Source: PALSA-612 sp963791225 (lineage in GTDB: Bacteria; Actinomycetota; Thermoleophilia; Gaiellales; Gaiellaceae). Taken from it: DNA of 64,000 bases. Below, piece after piece: positions 60,433 through 64,000 of the stretch. Each line of letters opens with the position of its first letter. The first letter of the stretch is position 1. Under the pieces are notes generated by a model. That model ran no database searches. It worked only from the letters and a program-made list of their open reading frames with translations, and was not told the DNA's origin. A program made the translations under genes and the position numbers. The stretch is taken from the NCBI GenBank assembly GCA_963791225.1, contig CAWBRV010000003.1:1426001-1490000 (forward strand), in the 5' to 3' direction.

Positions 60433-60636
60433 GTGTCCGCCACCGAAGTTCAAGAGCAGATCGAGACCGAGGCCGACCGCGTGTCGCGCTGGCGTGCCGA
60501 GGAGCTCGAGCGGGCCGGCTACGAATTGAGCGCGGCCGCGGTGCTCGCCGCATCGTCCGGCGTCGACCTCCACCTCGCCGTCGACCTGCTCGAACGCGGC
60601 TGTTCTCAGGACGTCGCGATGCAGATCCTGCTTTAG
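60433..60636 (+). CDS. small helical protein
   Basis: The 67-residue product (VSATEVQEQIETEADRVSRW, then ELERAGYELSAAAVLAASSG) is helical. GTG 60433 has GGAGG upstream; GTG 60412 is possible. The stop lies at the start of the repeated 3' element. I do not recognise it. Confidence 0.65.
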   Translation: MSATEVQEQIETEADRVSRWRAEELERAGYELSAAAVLAASSGVDLHLAVDLLERGCSQDVAMQILL

Positions 60637-60741
60637 CACGGGGGAAACGTCCGGTTTCCCCCGTGGGCCCCCTTCCCTGACGCAGCGAGATCCCGGCGGC
60701 TCGAGCTACGCCCGGTCATGCCCGGGCTTCGCGGCCGCTCG
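60634..60741 (+). repeat. stop-codon-linked structured element, copy 2
   Basis: From the TAG at 60634 a perfect 12-bp hairpin (CACGGGGGAAAC 60637-60648 with GTTTCCCCCGTG 60654-60665), the GCCCCCTTCCCT block and GAGCTACGCC...GGGCTTCGCGGCC follow in the same order as at 57036. The first 45 nt are nearly identical between copies. Confidence 0.6.
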
Positions 60742-60762
60742 TCGCGTGTGCCGTTTCCGCTG

Positions 60763-60978
60763 CTAAGAGGGCTTGGTGAGCCTCCGACGCCGGAGGTATG
60801 CGTCGTGGGCGATGTTCAGCGGTGCGCCGACGAAGCCGACGAGCATCCACCATTCGAAACCGATAGTCCAGAGACTCACTGTCAGGACCACGAGGATCAG
60901 GAGCGATCCTAACGTTGAGATCCGAACGTGCCACGGCTTGAGTGCTCGCCATCGGTCGATGCGTTCATGCGACGGCAC
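60763..60978 (-). CDS. small two-helix membrane protein
   Basis: The 71-residue product starts with GTG. It has RALKPWHVRISTLGSLLILVVLTVSLW and WWMLVGFVGAPLNI as two hydrophobic helices and a basic end (RRRRLTKPS). No family is recognised. It is convergent with the small helical gene, separated by repeat copy 2. Confidence 0.6.
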   Translation of the reverse strand: MPSHERIDRWRALKPWHVRISTLGSLLILVVLTVSLWTIGFEWWMLVGFVGAPLNIAHDAYLRRRRLTKPS

Positions 60979-61100
60979 AGGAGAATTGTCGGCCGGCCAT
61001 AGGCGGGGCTTGAAGAGAAGCCGCCACTTCGACTAGCTAGTTCAGCGCCGCGACTTGGTCCTGGTCGGCTCGTGCGTCCGTCCGGGCACAATCCGCGGGC

Positions 61101-61977
61101 GTGTTCCTCGCCTCGATCCGGTCGCCGGCCACCGGCAACCTCCACCTGGGGCCTCTGACGGTCCACATGTACGGCGTGATGCTGCTGCTCGGGATCCTGG
61201 CGGCGGTCGCGCTCACGGGCTACCGCTGGACGCGGCGCGGGGGGGAATGGGACCTCGTGTTCCAGGCGGCGGTCTGGGGCGTGGCCGCCGGCATCGTCGG
61301 CGCCCGGCTGTACCACGACGTCACGAGCTGGGACGAGGTGCCGCACACGTGGTGGGGCCCGTTCGCGGTCTGGCAGGGCGGCCTCGGCATCTGGGGCGGG
61401 ATCACGTTCGGCGTCCTCGCCGGCGCGATCGTCGTCCGGCGCGCGGGCGCCAGCGTGACGCTGATGATGGACTGCGTCGCGCCGGGCCTCCTGCTCGCGC
61501 AGGCGATCGGCCGCTGGGGCAACTACTGGAACCAGGAGCTCTTCGGCGGGCCCGACCAGCCTGCCCTGGGGGCTCGAGATCGACCCGAACCACCGGCCGG
61601 ACCGGTACCTGACCCAGCCGACCTTCCACCCGACCTTCCTGTACGAGTCCCTGTGGAACCTGACCGGCGTCGCGATGCTGCTCCTCGTCGATCGCCGCTT
61701 CCGGATCCGGCCGCCCGCGCTGTTCTCGCTCTACGTTGCCTGGTACACGTTCGGGCGCACGTTCGAGGAGCTCATGCGCGTCGACCCGTCGCACCACTTC
61801 CTCGGCGAGCGGATCAACTTCTGGGTCTCGCTGCTCGTCTTCCTCGCCTCGGCGGCCGCGTTCGTCTGGCTCCAGTTCTACCGTCCCCGCGGACCCGAGC
61901 CGACGGTGGGGACGCCGAGCCCGGCGGGCGGCTCGTCGATGGCCGTGCCGGGGAAGCGCGTCCGCCGGCGACAGTAG
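61101..61977 (+). CDS. lgt: prolipoprotein diacylglyceryl transferase, frame interrupted
   Basis: The enzyme attaches diacylglycerol to lipoprotein cysteines. It begins LASIRSPATGNLHLGPLTVH, has WDEVPHTWWGPFAVWQGGLGIWGG and the Lgt signature GRWGNYWNQELFG. After that the sensible frame (PTSLPWGLEIDPNHRPDRYL, then FHPTFLYESLWNLTGVAML, WYTFGRTFEELMRVDP) is shifted +1. An extra G in the GGG run at 61548-61550 explains it. Repaired length is about 292 residues. Since lgt is normally important, a consensus error is likely. Confidence 0.9.
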
Positions 61978-61987
61978 CCTGGCATGG

Positions 61988-62743
61988 ATGCGCGCCCCGG
62001 AGCTCGATCTCGACCTGGACACGTTCGAGGGCCCGTTCGACCTGCTGCTGACGCTCGTCCTGCGCGAGGAGCTGCAGCTCGGCGAGGTCGACGTGGCCGA
62101 GATCGTCGTCGCCTACGTCGAGCGGCTGGCGGCGCGTGATCGGCTCGACCTCGAAGGTTGCGGCGAGTTCCTCGTTCTCGTCGCGTCGCTGCTCGAGCTG
62201 AAGGCCCGCGACCTGTTCCCGGACGAGGACGTCGACCTCTCCGAGCTCGACCCGGAGGAGGCCGCCGAGGAGCTCGCGCGGCGCCTCGAGGAGTACCGCC
62301 GCATCAAGGTGGCCGCGACGTGGCTCACCGAGCGGCTCGAGCACGAGTCCGACCGCTACTTCCGCCTCGGCCCTCCACCGCTCCAGGAGCGGCCCGAGCG
62401 GCGTCTCGCGCCCGGCCTGCCCGAGCAGCTGGCCGACGCGATGCGCGTCCTCGCGCAGGAGCCGGCGCAGCTCTCGCTCTCGCACATGGGTCTCCGCTTC
62501 CCGCCGATCGAGCGCTTCCTCGACCGCTTCCGCGCGGTGCTCCGCCGCCGGCAGGCGTTCATGCTCGACGCGGAGGTCGAGGGGCTGTCGCGGCTCGAGC
62601 AGGCGGCCGCGTTCCTCGCTGTCCTCGAGCTATGCAAGGGGGAAGAGGTGCGGCTCGAACAGGCGGCGCCGTTCGCGCCGATCAGGGTTTCGCGTTCCGA
62701 CGTCGAAAGGAGCACCGCATGGAGAGCCGCCCGTTCCGCCTGA
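61988..62743 (+). CDS. scpA: segregation and condensation protein ScpA
   Basis: The 251-residue kleisin has the ScpA start LDTFEGPFDLLLTLVLREEL, FLVLVASLLELKARDLFP and a C-terminal winged-helix region (QAAAFLAVLELCKGEEVRLEQ). With ScpB and SMC it forms the chromosome condensin. It overlaps scpB by 25 nt. Confidence 0.93.
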   Translation: MRAPELDLDLDTFEGPFDLLLTLVLREELQLGEVDVAEIVVAYVERLAARDRLDLEGCGEFLVLVASLLELKARDLFPDEDVDLSELDPEEAAEELARRLEEYRRIKVAATWLTERLEHESDRYFRLGPPPLQERPERRLAPGLPEQLADAMRVLAQEPAQLSLSHMGLRFPPIERFLDRFRAVLRRRQAFMLDAEVEGLSRLEQAAAFLAVLELCKGEEVRLEQAAPFAPIRVSRSDVERSTAWRAARSA

Positions 62744-63324
62744 TCACGGCGAACCCGCTGGAGGGGCTCGCGAGGACGGTCGAGGCGCTGCTCGTCGTCG
62801 CGTCGTCTCCGCTCGCCGTGTCCGAACTGGCCGAGGCGGCGAACGACGACGAGGGGCGTGTCGAATTGGCGCTCGAGCTCCTCTCGGAACGGTTCAGCGA
62901 AGGCCGGAGCGGCATCGTCCTCGAGCACGTCGCGGGCGGTTACGCGTTCCGCGCCGCGCGCGAGGAAGCCGAGGCCTGCGCGCGGCTCGTCGAGCGGCCG
63001 GTGGACCGTGCTCTGTCGCAGGCCGCCCTCGAGACGCTGGCGGTGGCCGCGTACCTCGGCCCGGTCTCGCGTCCGGATCTCGCGCGCGTGCGCGGCGTCG
63101 CGGCCGAGACGGTCGTGGCCGGGCTGGTCGAGCGGGGACTGCTCACGGAGGCGGGTCGCGAGCCCGGCGTCGGCGGCGCCGTCCGCTACCGCACGACGGA
63201 GCTGTTCGAACGGGTCTTCGGTCTCGAGAGCCTCTCGGCACTCCCACGGCTCGACGACCTCGGCGACGACGCGGAGACGATCCGCGGCCGCCTCGAGGCC
63301 GTCGCCGCGCAACGCGGGGCGTAA
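62719..63324 (+). CDS. scpB: segregation and condensation protein ScpB
   Basis: The 201-residue protein has two winged-helix domains: TVEALLVVASSPLAVSELAEA, then LSQAALETLAVAAYLGPVSRPDLARVRG (split) and GLLTEAGREPGVGGAVRYRTT. It binds ScpA in the SMC complex. The GAAAGGAG ribosome binding site lies inside scpA. Confidence 0.94.
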   Translation: MESRPFRLITANPLEGLARTVEALLVVASSPLAVSELAEAANDDEGRVELALELLSERFSEGRSGIVLEHVAGGYAFRAAREEAEACARLVERPVDRALSQAALETLAVAAYLGPVSRPDLARVRGVAAETVVAGLVERGLLTEAGREPGVGGAVRYRTTELFERVFGLESLSALPRLDDLGDDAETIRGRLEAVAAQRGA

Positions 63325-63356
63325 CCCGGCGCTCGATCGCTAGCGTGGACGTGGCG

Positions 63357-63920
63357 ATGGACGTCACCGACGCGACCTTCTACACGGACGTCGTCGAGCG
63401 CTCGCACGAGCTGCCCGTCGTCGTCGACTTCTGGGCCGACTGGTGCGGGCCGTGCAAGGCGCTGGCGCCGGTACTCGAGCGCGAGGTCGCGTCCAGGGAG
63501 GGCCAGATCGTGCTCGCGAAGCTCGACGTCGACGCCAACCCGGAGGTTTCGAAGCACTACGGGATTCAGAGCATTCCTGCCGTCAAGGCGTTCCGGAACG
63601 GCCAGGTCGTGGACCAGTTCGTGGGTGCTCTGTCGGCGCAGGGCGTGGCGACCTTTCTGGACGGCCTGACAGGCCCGACCGCCGGCGAGCGCCTGCTCGA
63701 AGAGCTCCGCGAATCCGGCGACGAGCCCGAGCTCGTGGCCGCCCTCGAGGCCGGCGACTACGAGCGCGCGCTCGGGCAACTGCTCGAGGAGGCGCAGACG
63801 GCCGAGCCGGAGCGCCGCGACCGCGTGCGCGAGCTGATGGTGGCGATCTTCGCCGAGCTCGGCCAGGATGACCCGCTGGCGACGACCTACCGGCGCAAGC
63901 TGGCGACGACGCTCTACTGA
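63357..63920 (+). CDS. thioredoxin-TPR protein (CnoX/YbbN-like)
   Basis: The 187-residue protein has a thioredoxin domain with active site WADWCGPCKAL (residues about 23-33) and cis-Pro SIPAVKAF, then a helical TPR-like C-terminus (LVAALEAGDYERALGQLLEE, RELMVAIFAELGQ). CnoX-type proteins combine redox and chaperone roles. ATG 63357 is preferred over GTG 63345, which would overlap a TAGCGT -10. Confidence 0.9.
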   Translation: MDVTDATFYTDVVERSHELPVVVDFWADWCGPCKALAPVLEREVASREGQIVLAKLDVDANPEVSKHYGIQSIPAVKAFRNGQVVDQFVGALSAQGVATFLDGLTGPTAGERLLEELRESGDEPELVAALEAGDYERALGQLLEEAQTAEPERRDRVRELMVAIFAELGQDDPLATTYRRKLATTLY

Positions 63921-63941
63921 GCTCTGCCCCGCCCAACCTTG

Positions 63942-63965
63942 GCCTCGCGGCATGGCCGCGCAGGC
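63942..63965 (+). terminator. imperfect hairpin after the thioredoxin gene
   Basis: GCCT-C-GCGGC pairs with GCCGC-GC-AGGC around ATG, 22 nt after the stop. There is no clear T-run. Confidence 0.4.
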
Positions 63966-64000
63966 AACGTTGCCGTGTGTACAACCTAGGCACGCGACAA

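Noticed and set aside
1..64000. Phage, transposase or CRISPR-Cas genes
   Set aside because: None of the readable frames shows integrase, transposase, terminase or Cas motifs, and no regularly spaced repeats occur.

Overview
The window is GC-rich, densely coded bacterial chromosome with many GTG/TTG starts, frequent 1-4 base overlaps between genes (ATGA/GTGA/TTGA), and several start codons lying 6-8 nt behind a TANNNT -10 box with no ribosome binding site (leaderless mRNAs). Together with the gene content (actinobacterial-type MMPL exporter, tandem tatA-tatC, one-component LuxR/SARP ATPases, LemA plus two DUF2207 proteins) this points to an actinobacterium. A deep-branching class such as Thermoleophilia would fit, but that placement is inference.

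Layout. Positions 1-1654 hold the start of an MMPL exporter leaving the window on the left, followed by tRNA-Val. Positions 1976-13937 are an accessory stretch of small enzymes (MOSC, cupins, GNAT, DUF1801, GFA-TPR, HIT, DUF1059), broken genes, secreted proteins, a small RiPP-precursor-like repeat protein, and a Tm-1-like protein/LuxR-ATPase gene pair. Positions 13999-18350 contain an EamA permease, a HATPase protein, secreted proteins and the tatA-tatC export genes. Positions 19627-24377 are the translation block thrS-infC-rpmI-rplT plus an acetyltransferase and a SpoU RNA methyltransferase. Positions 24451-31028 are a minus-strand cluster: methyltransferase, LemA, two DUF2207 proteins and a GlcD-like oxidase. 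Positions 31069-34525 are pheS-pheT with a possible leader peptide. Positions 34529-36606 are a secreted beta-helix protein and a proline-rich surface protein. Then come argR with an operator-like palindrome, two unknown proteins, and a 2-oxo acid dehydrogenase operon (E1 alpha, E1 beta, E2) at 38264-41575; its E3 partner (lpd) lies alone at 51271. Positions 42067-50969 carry an agmatinase-like enzyme, a sensor kinase fused by deletion to a response-regulator remnant, an MFS permease, a 17-residue peptide gene and a 1172-residue SARP-cyclase-ATPase regulator facing an RTX-repeat protein. Positions 52726-63920 carry a degenerate endonuclease V, dnaE, an interrupted GAF-cyclase, an ECF sigma factor with a membrane partner, lgt, scpA-scpB and a thioredoxin-TPR protein.

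Three themes recur. (1) Single-base indels, mostly in or next to G/C runs, break several genes including the normally essential lgt and probably infC. I read most of them as consensus errors in the assembly, but a real fraction cannot be excluded. (2) Short non-coding signals repeat: a 50-bp element with an 18-bp palindrome precedes both the RiPP-like gene and the secreted GNVQ-repeat gene, and a structured element of about 108 bp sits exactly on the stop codons of dnaE and of a small gene 3.6 kb away. (3) Small, strongly initiated ORFs (17, 32, 51, 57, 88 aa) lie among the regulators. The most novel-looking material is the cluster at 7669-12504 (RiPP-like peptide, secreted repeat protein, shared operator, LuxR-ATPase) and the 17-aa peptide unit next to the SARP-type regulator at 46379-50057.
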